A stretch of 64,000 bases of DNA from Trametes villosa. Taxonomy: Eukaryota > Basidiomycota > Agaricomycetes > Polyporales > Polyporaceae. How positions within the stretch are numbered: the stretch's first letter is position 1; each line of letters starts with the position of its first letter. The stretch spans positions 124,001 to 188,000 of the forward strand of contig PUDQ02000019.1 in assembly GCA_002964805.2 (NCBI GenBank), read 5' to 3'. Under the pieces are notes generated by a model. That model searched no databases, was not told where the DNA came from, and was given only the letters and a program-made list of their open reading frames with translations. Both the position numbers and the translations under genes were made by a program. Positions 32,386 through 42,864 of this stretch are shown one piece after another.

Positions 32386-34008
32386 CTACCATACAAGTAC
32401 AAGACTACGCGCATACAAAACCCCAGGCCGAACAGGCGTCCAATCCATCGGCAGGACACTGCTGTGCATAATCGACACTGGGACCTCCGGGTACGGCGGT
32501 AGTATCTCCGGGGCGAGGCCAAGGAGCATGGACTCTTCCCAAAGTGCGGGTGTGCCGAAGGGAATGTCGCTTGAGCATTCCGGTGAAGCGCTCTCGTCGA
32601 AGGGAGTGTTCAACGACTCTGAGTCACTGGCAGGAGTGTCTTCGGCGAATTCGATTGGGACGGCCTCGAGGGAGCCGAGGTCCAGGTCCAGAGGGGAGAC
32701 GCCCGTCTGGGAGGCGAAGGGAGGTTGATCCTCTGGGGCGACGGCGAGTGGTACAGGCCCCGGGTTTTCTTCTGCTACGGACGATGTAGCAGATGCATCG
32801 ACTTCAGCTGTACGTGCGGGCTGCTCATCGTCTGCGGCAGACTCCTTCCGAACACTCTGGTATGGTTCTCCTACGTTGTCTCTTGCGGCGACCACTGCAT
32901 GCTCGTCGTTCGCAAGAGTCTGTGGCCGTCCAGAGCCACCGTCTAGGCCAGCAGCCTCGTCCTCCTCGTCTTCGTCCAGGCACATCGCCTCCATCTTCCA
33001 CGGGAACTCAAGCTCGTCGACGATCATCCTGTCCGTACGCAGCGCGCGCTGATTCTTCACGACCTCCTTCAAGGCGAGGTGGTGCATGCGGAGGTAGTCT
33101 GCGGCCGTGCGCGTCTTCGACTTCTTCTTTCGGCCAAGGGGCACGGTAATCGCCCGCAACCTCGGGGGACACACAAACGCCCTATGGCGAGGGAGGGGCT
33201 CAGAGGGGGTTTTCTGTACCCCGACGAGTGGGTGTGTGCCGTCTTCCTCTTCCTCGTCCGGATTCGTAGGCTCAATCATCTTGTTGGGCCTTCTGTAGCA
33301 TCGGGTCAGCCGGGCATTTGGAGCCTGACTGATACTACTCACACTTTGCCCTGCCTGATCTTCTTCGTGATCATGTACCCCCAGGGCGTCGCGGTCCGTG
33401 GGCGGTTATCGAGGGATTGAGCCATGGAGGAGTCTGGCGGAAAGGGCCGTTCGTGAGCCCAGGTCACTTTTTGTCCGTGGGGCTCCTCCGCCGCGGGTGT
33501 ATACGCCGGCAGCGCGGCGTGGTCGAGCGGTGGGGTTTTCGGACCTATAGTTACATAGTAAGGATGGTTGCCAATGCAGAGGAAGTAGTATCGTACAAGA
33601 AGTGATCTCGGGCGACTCTCCCCGGAGAGAGAACTTGCTCGCCGCGGTCCGAGTCTTACGTGCGGTGGCTGCAAGGAATTATAGCGAAAATCCTTAGTGG
33701 CTACGAAGATTAGCCACACTGACGGGCGTACCTCTCATCTCAGCACCAGCCTTGATGTGGCGCGCGACGGCCTCGTGGAACCTCTTGCTATCGAGCATCT
33801 CGGGGATGAGCAGCTCCTTCCTCAAATTCGATCGCCGGTGTACGGGCGCGAGGCTCCTCTTCGCAGTCTGCGTGATCAACACGGACCGCGGCTTCCCCAT
33901 ACGGTCGGTTGCGGTAATCGTAGACGTTCCTCTAGGACCCTGCGCACCGCTGGTCGACGGCAATTCTACGACGCGAGGCGCGCCGATGAAGCTCAGGCTG
34001 GCCATCAT
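32386..34008 (-). CDS. Family L copy 3 (L3), function unknown
   Basis: Same exon plan as L2 on the reverse strand. Exon 1 from ATG 34008 (MMASLSFIGAPRVVELP, RMGKPRSVLITQTAKRSLAP, AEMR). The short exon ATARKTRTAASKFSLRGE joins through a 52-bp intron to PKTPPLDHAALPAYTPAAEEPHGQKVTWAHERPFPP...TPWGYMITKKIRQGK. The last exon (VRRPNKMIEPTNPDEEEEDG, HPLVGVQKTPSEPLPRH, RKKSKTRTAADYLRMHHLALKE) ends in an acidic region with SPLDLDLGSLE. L3 carries the full C-terminus (LGLAPEILPPYPEVPVSIMHSS, PVRPGVLYARS) and is the best reference for the family. A basic KKKSKTR stretch could be a nuclear signal. No known domain recognised. Confidence 0.72.
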
Positions 34009-34900
34009 GGTGGTGGTGGAAGACGAGAGACCGGCTGGGTGTGGTTAGCGGACGCACAGGCGCCATAACCTCATATGTGTTTCCAATTCGGGATCCCAAT
34101 CGCGTGTTGGCGAACAATGGGTTCGCGGCCTTAGCCACGACCATTGACGCAGCATTGACCGCACTGCGTCGAGTCTGGTTCGCTTAATTATTCCTCGGTG
34201 CCGGTTCTGGCGGAAGGGCCCCTCGTCTGAGGATTCTAGTCTTAGCATTCGCTGCACGTCACACCAAAAATCAATGCACCTACCTTGTCCTGCGCGTGTC
34301 GTTGTACGTCGTGAAGGCTACGATCGCGCGCAGAGAGGGAGAGGAAAACCAGCGGCCAAGGTTTGCGCGCCCAAGTCATGAGCGCTGCGATAAGATGAGA
34401 TTGCCATGGGTGGCACTGCTTTTTCACACCTGCCACCTCGAGGAGCTGCCGCCGCGGAGACCGCAGTGACACCGTCACTTGCACCGTAACCCGTACCTCT
34501 AGTCTGCCTCGCCTTCACAAATACTTGGTCTTGTACAAGCTGTTGTGCAAGTCTCTTCTGGGATAGACTCAGAGCGGGTGCGATAATCGGCTGGGAACTT
34601 GGTGTACACGACTAGCCGCCTACAGTAGTACCTCGGCGAACCGCTGGACTAGGCAAGCTGCGGGCACTCACGTTGCCTGACTACGATTGGCAGTTACCGC
34701 CACTCTGGACATATACAGGGAGGTGCCACTCAGCTCTCGACGTTAACTGCTTTCTCCCTACGCCGACTACAGCATGCGACGTCCATCTCTACAGTGGCAA
34801 CGGCGGCTCTCATCTCGTATCTCCGTTACCTGGAGTGGATTGCTTTCCAAAGCATCCAACGCCACAGAACATACACTCTCAGAAGACGAGGAGCAAGGAG
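34009..34900. promoter_or_regulatory. Upstream region between L3 and the second-type F-box gene
   Basis: Positions 34009-34620 match the L1/F-box A and L2/F-box E spacers up to the GGGATAGACTC block. Beyond that the sequence differs, so L3's original divergent partner has been replaced by an unrelated F-box gene. Confidence 0.5.
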
Positions 34901-36155
34901 ATGGCGAGTGATACGTTCGATTCTCATCTGGTGTAGACATTAACTTACTCGTAACAGCTGCACCATCGGACGCGATCAAGAATCCTCCGTCGCTACAGCT
35001 ACCATTCGAGCTATGGATCGAGATTCTCTCGTATCTGGACTCTGCGGAGCTTGCGAACATGGCGCGCCTGTGCAGCCCACTGCGCGCCGAAGCCGAGAAG
35101 CTGCTCTACCGCTCAGTCTCCCTCACCGGCTACGCGATCGTCTTCTTCCACCGCACCCTCTCTTCCTCTCCGTATCACGCCTCGCTCGTCCGCAGGATCG
35201 ACGTCTTCCTCCACGACGATCTCGACCCCCGCATCCCTGCCTGCCTCGCCGAAACTCTCTCCCTGCAGCTTCCTCTACAGTACCTCTCCATCCTCTGCTC
35301 CCCGAACGCCACATGGGAATACATGATCATCCACTACTGCAAGCTCATCTTCTGCAGACGCTTCCCCGACCTGCGTGGCTTCCGCACCAACGTGCCGCAG
35401 CTGACGTTCGCTGGCCTTCTCGACTTCATCGCCGCCCACTCCGCGCTAGAGGAGCTCCACCTGGAGATGTCCGATTCCCGTCTCCCGCCGAGTCTGGCGG
35501 TGTCGCCCTATATCCGGACGCTCACCTGTATGCCGCGCTTCGTCAAGGGCAAGCTCCTCGCCGGGAAGCTGAGGGAGCTCACTCACCTGTACCTCGGCCG
35601 CTTCTCCTATGGCGACCTCAAGGTTCTCTCCGAGACGCTGGGGTCACAACTGGTCAGCCTCCGCCTAGGCACGCAGGTCAACGCGTCTCCCATCAGGCCG
35701 TGGACGATCGGCGACATCGCAACGAAGCTCCCTCGCTTGCGCTTCATCCACGTCGACATGGGGATGGTGAGTGCGCTCAGCTCTACTAGTCCAGAGTTTG
35801 CTTCTGACGGGATTTCGAGAAGCATGTCCGCGGGCCTGGTATGCACGCTCGTCCGATCGACTGGCAATCGAAGACAACGGATGAGAAACGCGCGCCTCTC
35901 CCTTCGAACCAGCTCACCATCGTCTGGGCGTATCCTCATGACGACGGTGTCGTACTATCCTCGGCGGCGGCGTGGCACACGTTCCTCAACAAGGCCGTAT
36001 ACGATGTTCTACTACAGTGGGCGCCGTACGTCCGTCGCATCGTGTACCGCCACACGATCATCCCGTACTTGTCAGCGACGCTCAACCAGGATCAGACGCG
36101 GCTGGTGAAGACACAGGATCCGCGGATGTCGGATGACTACTGGAAGTCGGTCTAG
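34901..36155 (+). CDS. F-box protein, second type (gene K)
   Basis: Three exons: 34901-34907, 34958-35766, 35820-36155, about 383 residues. The first exon contributes only ATGGCGA (MAT after splicing through a 50-bp intron). The F-box is right at the N-terminus: LQLPFELWIEILSYLDSAELANMARLCSPLRAEAEKLLYRSV. It is followed by leucine-rich segments (LVRRIDVFL, LPLQYLSILC, FPDLRGFRTNVPQLTF, LEELHLEMSD, LTHLYLGRFSYGDLKVL, LVSLRLGTQVNAS, LPRLRFIHVDMG) and a C-terminal part TIVWAYPHDDGVVLS...WAPYVRRIVYRH. It is unrelated in sequence to the A-J family. A degraded relative is at about 44930-45260. Likely SCF adaptor. Confidence 0.82.
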
Positions 36156-36521
36156 GATGTACGAAGCTCGGCATGTTCACCACGGCTCTCGCCATGTACC
36201 TATACGATCACTCGTCGAATATTAGGCGGATGTCAGAGCATGTTTATCTGCTTGTCACCGTCGCCAGATCTCGAGAGATTCAACAACTCATCTATTGACA
36301 TGCCTTCGATGCAAGATGGCGGCGGCGGCGCCTCTCCACCCCGTACCACAAGATAGGATGCTCGGATCCCCCCCACGCCTAAACTCCTTGAGACTCGGGC
36401 GGCTCAGGTTTGAACACGGTACGCTGGAAGTAGTCTTCGCTCTGAACCACCGCATTAACGGTGGCATTTCCAACCTACTTGAAGCTCATACAACATCGGT
36501 ACTTGGTACGTCCACATGCCA
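36156..36521. other. Spacer with possible leucine-rich relic
   Basis: Mostly featureless. Positions 36388-36495 on the plus strand could code for LNSLRLGRLRFEHGTLEVVF, leucine-rich in spacing, possibly a leftover F-box gene piece. It is too short to call. Confidence 0.25.
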
Positions 36522-38448
36522 TCACTCATCGACGTCGATGCTATCGTCATGCATCAGCACACGAGTTCCATTTCGCCGGACGGGTAGGGGGCTTACTCAT
36601 AACCATACAGCGTTCGTGGCCAGCAGGACGGTACGTATGCTTCCGCGATGCATCCGTCGTCACCGCGCACCACACGATATGACTGCCACTGCTGCAGCGA
36701 CCTCCACGCCGGCACGAGGAGACATACATACTCCAGAGACGCCGAAAGTGTGTCCGCGAGGACGTTCGCGGCGGATGCCATCGCTTCTAGCGCTATCTCC
36801 ATCAGCTCCTGACCACGAAGCAGGTTTTCCCGCTCCGGATACCGGTAGCCTAACAACACGACGTCTGGGAGACATTCGAAGTCTAGGTGAAGCATAAGAA
36901 GCCGGAGATTGACGAGCCCACGAAGGGCATGGGCAATCCGTTCCTGCATATGAAGTCAGCCTTGCCAGTGATCTACACGCCGCGCGTTCGAAGAACCATA
37001 TCGAAGACGTACCACCGAGGGATCTGCACCGCCCTCGCTCCGGTAGCAATGAACTTGTAGGACAGTCAGATGCGGATACGACGCGCTGATGTGTCGGAAG
37101 ATGGCGTCGTCCGAAGCGTCGTCGGCGCGGAACTCCAGCTCGAGGTGGGTGAGGCCCGGCGTCTCCGACCTGCGCAGAATGCGGAGCATTTCCGACGACG
37201 AGAGCAAGGGGGACGTCCAGCTGACCCGCGCGTCTTCCAGGTCCTTTCTGAACCTAGTGTGATACTTGTAGAAGCGGGGCCAGCACCGCAAGCTGAGACG
37301 GCGCAGGGATGCGGGGAGGTGCGCGTAGAACTCGTCGTCGGGAAGCGGATGTGTCACCTGTAGGCGTTCCAAGTCGCGCCAGTCGTACGACGCTTCGATG
37401 GACGGCGGCCATATCGGTCCAGGCTTTCCGTCCGTGCGTTCGGTCAGAACGAGGAATAGCTCGCGGAGGCGCGGCATCCTCCCGAGTGCCGATACAAGTG
37501 GCGGCGTGTTCTTCTCAATGGGTCGTTCGCCGTAGAGCCGGAGCGTCGTAAGCATCGGCCACTGCCAGTGGTGCATACCATCAAGGGGGGCGGACTCGCA
37601 CGGAAGAGACAGCGAGACGAGAGAGGCGTGCGCGCGCTCTAGGATTAGGCGTACGCCAAGTCTATCCATCTCCGTCGACCGCGCTGTGGGACGCAGCATG
37701 GAAACCTCGTAGTCAAACGTTTCCAGGAGTACGCTTGGGGGAGGATTGATTTCTGGAAGAAGATCGTCATCGGGATGGCACAATGGCCCGTTCATGATGA
37801 TGCGGCGTAGCTGTGGAACGGATAAAATAGCTTGAAGTACGTGCGCCGCTATGCCGATCGGCCTATCTGCGTTTCCCTGGAAGTCCATGAGCTCATGGAT
37901 ATCGAATCGGACGGTGTGGAGGTTTGGCATCGAGAGAAGCGCGTTCTCGATGAACTGGCCTAGTTTCTGTGCTGCGGCGACACGATGAGCAGGCCACTGC
38001 AGCCACTCGTCATATAGAGTCGGGCCGAAGTCCTCTTCTGTCAGGCGGAGCATGTCGGGACGTCGGAATGGACCATTGAATCGGAGCACACTGCATTGAA
38101 GATCAACGTATTGCAATGATGGCCAAGTCTAGCCTCGTACCGAACGTATGGCCATCATGTGCGAGGGAGAAAGGCCAGATTCTCCGATTTGTCAATGACT
38201 CCGGAGTATATGACGCATTCTTCAAACAGAACAGCCATGCACTCCTCGCGTATCCATTTGCAGGTGAGGGACAGGGGTTGTAATCCTCGCCTGGGGAGGA
38301 GTAGTAACTCGAATACCTCGAGTAAAACATCGTGGTCCAGTCGACGTAGTATGGTCCCCTAGACATAGGCAAGATGCCTTATAGTTAACCAACAATCGAG
38401 TCCGCGGAAGGGGGAGCTTACCGTGCGCATTGAGCTTGTCAACGGCAT
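36522..38448 (-). pseudogene. F-box / leucine-rich protein, array copy F (premature stop in F-box exon)
   Basis: Same plan as copies A-J. ATG 38448 gives the nine-residue exon MPLTSSMRT. The F-box exon reads LDHDVLLEVFELLLLP and LTCKWIREECMAVLFEECV, but TGA at 38155-38157 replaces the leucine codon of LWPYVR, three codons before the intron. Everything downstream is open: exon 3 RVLRFNGPFRRPDMLRLTEEDFGP, LVSLSLPCE, LTTLRLYGE, LERLQVTHPLPDDEFYAHLP, LTHLELEFRADD; exon 4 ERIAHALRGLVNLRLLMLHLDFECLPD; tail DIDVDE. A one-base change would restore it, so it is either a recent pseudogene or a sequencing artefact. Confidence 0.8.
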
Positions 38449-38451
38449 AGA

Positions 38452-38478
38452 GAAGAAGGCTGAGGCCTGAGGTCTGAT
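38452..38478. repeat. 27-bp direct repeat, copy 1
   Basis: Identical to 39197-39223 (core AAGGCTGAGGCCTGAGG). It lies just upstream of the copy F start codon. Weaker similarity extends about 15 bp on the copy F side. Confidence 0.7.
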
Positions 38479-38561
38479 CCCCGCTACCTTGGTAGTGGGT
38501 CTTGTACCTCTGCATCGTCACCGGGTTTACTGCGAATCCTGCAAAGTCACGTGAATGAATA

Positions 38562-38807
38562 CTGTAGATTACATTTGAAAGCGGCGCGTCACGTGTCACA
38601 AGGGGGTCCGCCGCTCCGGATTTTGCCCCCTGTCACAGGTCACTGAGGCCGTCGGACCCCTAAGCGCCCGTCTGGACCGGCCATTTCGGGCGCCTAAGTG
38701 CCATTTTCGGTAAGTGTCATGGGCGCTTAGGGCCGCCGCCGCTTCGCCGCTTTCGATCCACCGTGTCACAGTGTCACACCCCCGCCGCTTTCAAATGTAA
38801 TGTACAG
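38562..38807. mobile_element. 246-bp MITE with 25-bp terminal inverted repeats and TA flanks
   Basis: The ends read CTGTAGATTACATTTGAAAG... and, on the reverse strand, CTGTACATTACATTTGAAAG..., pairing over 25 bp with one mismatch, and TA flanks both sides (38560-38561 and 38808-38809). The interior is GC-rich with inverted CCCTAAGCGCCC/GGGCGCTTAGGG blocks and repeated GTGTCACA. No open frame. The TA duplication points to the Tc1/mariner superfamily. It sits between copy F and the deaminase. Confidence 0.75.
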
Positions 38808-39784
38808 TATGTTAGCTAAGCTTCCGCGCCTGCATCCAGTCTGCATCCGCTGTTGTGGACCAGGATACGGTAGGGACGACGATAGGCCCAGTATAGTACT
38901 ATAGAAGCGAACGACAGGCCGGAACCTGTCGTTCTCTTCCTATGGGCCTATCGAGTTCCGAAATCGCAGGTGCAGCCGCGGGCAGCGGCGCAGAGCCGGA
39001 GCTTGAGCTCTGTGGGGTCGAGCTATACAGAGCGTGGCATAGCGACTGCGAGTAGCTGCTTCGCGAGCACCTTCGTTGGTACGACGTACTGGGCACTCGA
39101 GGTTTTGCTTGTTTAACGTAGTTGGTGTCGAAAGCGCGGAGGTCCTGCCGAGCATCTGCGCCTGGTAGCGGGCTTTGCCGCTTGTCGGCGCTACACGAAG
39201 AAGGCTGAGGCCTGAGGTCTGATGATGTATAAAATAGAGTCTGGCGAGCCACGATCGTGGTGGATCGAAAACTTGAAAGCGAGTAGTACTCTGTAGTACA
39301 AGGTGCTTTCAAGAGGTAGCGCCCGACCGCTTCGCGCTTAAGACTGTGCTAGCCCTACGTCTAATCGGGTGCTCGTGGTCTATTAGTTGCTACCTTAGTA
39401 CTAGTAAACGTAGTCTTACCTCTACACTAGTACTCGTGGCGCTTACGGAAATATACCTACAGTAACCGCATTCCCCCCTTTAAGACGCCGAGCGACGAGT
39501 GGCGTACCTCTCGCTGTCGCGTAGAGCTGCAACCTGGGTTCGCGGTGCAGAACCTGAGAGACTCAGCGAGCCCTGGTAGAGCATCCAGTGACCGGAAGGC
39601 CGTGTGCCCATGATCGCGGCGGTTTGAAGTGATCAGGTTATCATACATACTGATACAACACGACTTTGCGTGCGCTACGCGCATACACCCACTTGTACGG
39701 ACTGTAGACCGTGTGAGAATATGAAGTGTGCGTTCCATCGAGAGACTCACCTCGACCACTCCCCGACCAACGGTCCATTCGAGT
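38808..39784. other. Gene-poor stretch between the MITE and the deaminase
   Basis: About 1 kb with no convincing gene. It holds the second 27-bp repeat (39197-39223) next to a TATA-like TATAAAAT (39228-39235) and several palindromic AGTACT/TAGTACTAG motifs (39283-39410). The minus-strand open frames here are Ser/Arg-rich and unrecognisable. Confidence 0.4.
39197..39223. repeat. 27-bp direct repeat, copy 2
   Basis: Identical to 38452-38478. On the reverse strand it lies downstream of an ATTTTATA motif, the arrangement expected of a promoter and 5' leader that has lost its gene. Confidence 0.7.
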
Positions 39785-40508
<724 letters not shown>

Positions 40509-40965
40509 GATGGTAAGCGGTAACTAATGCAGAGAGGACTGAACGATAGCGGCGTGAATCCTATCCTGCGGCAGTGAGCGAAGGTGAAGAACCGTGCCCG
40601 GATAGGCAGGTGCTGTGGTTTGGATCGTGGCTGAGGGTTTGGGCGATAACCTGCCCTTTCTCACAGCTACTGAGGTGCAATAGCGGGAGGAAGGCTGATT
40701 CCATGGGGCACCTAGAACATAAAAAATTGTCGCAGACCAGCAAGACGATCCGTCTCTGTTCGTGGTGGATGTGGACGACAAAGCGAACCCTAACCCGTCG
40801 GGACTCGGGAGGCCGTGTGTAGCGCCGGAAGCCGGCCGGTGCCGGGAGGGGCCGAGGCGTGAGGAAATTGGCGGTCGGGCTCTCTCGTCACCGTCTCGCC
40901 CGGCGACGCCCTCACTCCCAACCGCGACCACCACCCCTCCCCCGCCGTCTCGCGCCGTCCACACC
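40509..40965. promoter_or_regulatory. Divergent upstream region of the deaminase and ATP20
   Basis: The ATP20 side ends in a C-rich leader (CCACCACCCCTCCCCC) just before ATG 40966. No gene is seen. Confidence 0.4.
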
Positions 40966-41661
40966 ATGGTGCGCCCCATCTCCGCCCGCCTGGCGCAGGC
41001 CCTCCGCCCCCGCCGCCTTCCCCAGTCCGCCCCGCGCGTGCGCCAGCAGCAGCGCTTCGCGTCGTCGACGCCCAACACGGAGGAGCTCCAGAAAAAGGCC
41101 CAGGAGACGCTTGCGACCGTGCAGAAGGGTCTTGGCCAGGCCCTTGAGGCCGGCAAGAAGTTCCTCGGCCCCGTAGGCGAGAAGGCGGGCAACCTGCTTG
41201 GAGGTATGTCCATTTTCTTGCGCATATATCCACACGTCAAGGCTGCGCGTTTTCCACACGGCGCATACGTGTCGTGAAATCACGAGAACTCGGCAAACAT
41301 GCTGACCGTCGTCTGTGAATGTGCAGCGTACCGGGAACCCCTCCAGTACAACTTCGCCGTCTTCCGCGAGGTCCTCAAGCAGGTCTACGTTGCGGAGCGT
41401 CTCCAGCCTCCTCCCGTTTCCGCCTTCTCTTCCGTCTACTCTTCCCTCTGGTCACGCGCAAGCAACGTCCAATACTGGCGTGAGCTCGCCCGGTCAGGCG
41501 ACCTGACCAAGGTTGGCATCTACGCGGTCGAGGCATACGGTATTTTCAAGGTGTGTACTCCCATACTCCCATACTCTGAGTGCGCCAGGTTGCTCACCCG
41601 CGTACGACAGATTGGAGAGATCATCGGACGCAGAAGCCTGGTTGGCTACAACGTCCAATAG
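40966..41661 (+). CDS. ATP20: Mitochondrial F1Fo ATP synthase subunit g
   Basis: Subunit g sits in the inner membrane beside subunit e and supports ATP synthase dimerisation and crista shape. Exons: 40966-41203, 41327-41550, 41611-41661, about 170 residues. The N-terminus MVRPISARLAQALRPRRLPQSAPRVRQQQRFASS is Arg-rich, lacks acidic residues and looks like a mitochondrial targeting peptide. The family core follows: AYREPLQYNFAVFREVLKQVYVAERLQPP, YWRELARSGDLTKVGIYAVEAYGIFK, IGEIIGRRSLVGYNVQ. The GxxxG-like region in the membrane segment is represented by KVGIYAVEAYGIFKIGE. Splice sites are canonical. Confidence 0.94.
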
Positions 41662-42474
41662 ACTGATCGGTTTACTTCGACCTGTAAATTCGCCTGAATA
41701 TGCTTTCGCTCCTTGACGTGGTCGTCTGGTGCGAGATTATCCCACACCCGCTATGCAGTCCTTTCGTCCTCGCCGCGCGCAAGTTACATATGGTGCAAGA
41801 CGGTCGCTCCCGTAGCCCGGCTCGACTCCCGTAGACGAACCGTCTACTCCACCCGACATCTCGTATCCCCCGACCCGATTTTGCCGCCGCGCTCCGAGGT
41901 CGTCTCCAACCATCACAGCGCGATTGAGCTTTTGCGCTGCATAACTTGGCATACAATAATGCTGAAAATTGCAGGAGAGTCATCTGCGGACGGTTCAGCT
42001 TCAAGGGCTTGCGAATGCGTGTTCGTAACACACCGCGCTGTGATGGAGCCGGCGGACATTCCGCCGACGGACTACTACCCCAGCAAATGGGGCTGCGACA
42101 CGCTTGCGACAGGCTCAGCCGTGTACTGTTGGACGTGCACGTCCGAGCCTGACTTCCACGATGACGATGCACCCGGTTATCTCGAGGTTCTCCCGAGTGA
42201 GAATCCGGTAACGCCACCCGCTTGTACGAGGATGGAACGCCGTGATCTCTCGCGAGGATTGCTCTGAAGGAGGATAGGATAACCTAACTAGCCGTGCCGG
42301 CGTTGAACATCGCTGTGTCGTAGTGAGCCTCTCGCGTCGATGGTCGTATCTCCGTACTACATGCTCACACGAACAGGTACACGGTATGTACACGTCCCAC
42401 TACGCATTGCTGCCAACGCCACCGCCGTGCGTCACCACACCATTGAAACTTTTGCAGGGAAACGAGAGTGTCTA
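41662..42474. other. Spacer downstream of ATP20
   Basis: About 0.8 kb. A plus-strand frame of 184 codons (41713-42267) overlaps a minus-strand frame of similar length, and neither has recognisable domains or splice structure. I see nothing that can be supported as a gene. Confidence 0.35.
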
Positions 42475-42635
42475 CTCATAGCCATATGACTACCGTGGCC
42501 CGTTAGGCGACGTGGACGTCTCTGCCGCGTACCCGTCGTCACTGCGCACCACGCGATACGCCCGCCACTGCCGCACCGATGTCCACATCGGCACCGAGAA
42601 AACATGCGAGCCCTAGAGACGGCAAGTTACTAGAG
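42475..42635 (-). pseudogene. Relic of an F-box array C-terminal exon
   Basis: The reverse strand reads a degenerate APSLxxACFL segment, then in a shifted frame VPMWTSVRQWRAYRVVRSDDGYAAET, then SYGYE and a GTAGAC where the donor should be. It matches the end of exon 4 of the array genes. No other part of the gene is present. Confidence 0.65.
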
Positions 42636-42864
42636 ACGCACCCCCAAGCCCATCATCTACAGTGACGACAACCAAGAATGAGGTTCGGTTGTTTTAATAG
42701 CTCAAGACTCGCGCAAGTGCAAGAGTGGCCGGCCTAAAAGCAGGACAAGCCAGTAGGGTGCTCGGCGGACATCGCGGACCCGTGGTGGATACCTCCGCGA
42801 CGATGGCTACGTCTCCCAGACACAAGCTCGTACAAGAACAGGTGCGCGCGGCGTACACACCCCA

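Noticed and set aside
38559..38810. Alternative 8-bp target duplication for the MITE
   Set aside because: The 8 bp outside the ends do not match. Only the TA dinucleotide is shared on both sides.
41713..42267. 184-codon plus-strand frame after ATP20
   Set aside because: Its start is not supported, an overlapping minus frame is just as long, and nothing resembles a known protein.
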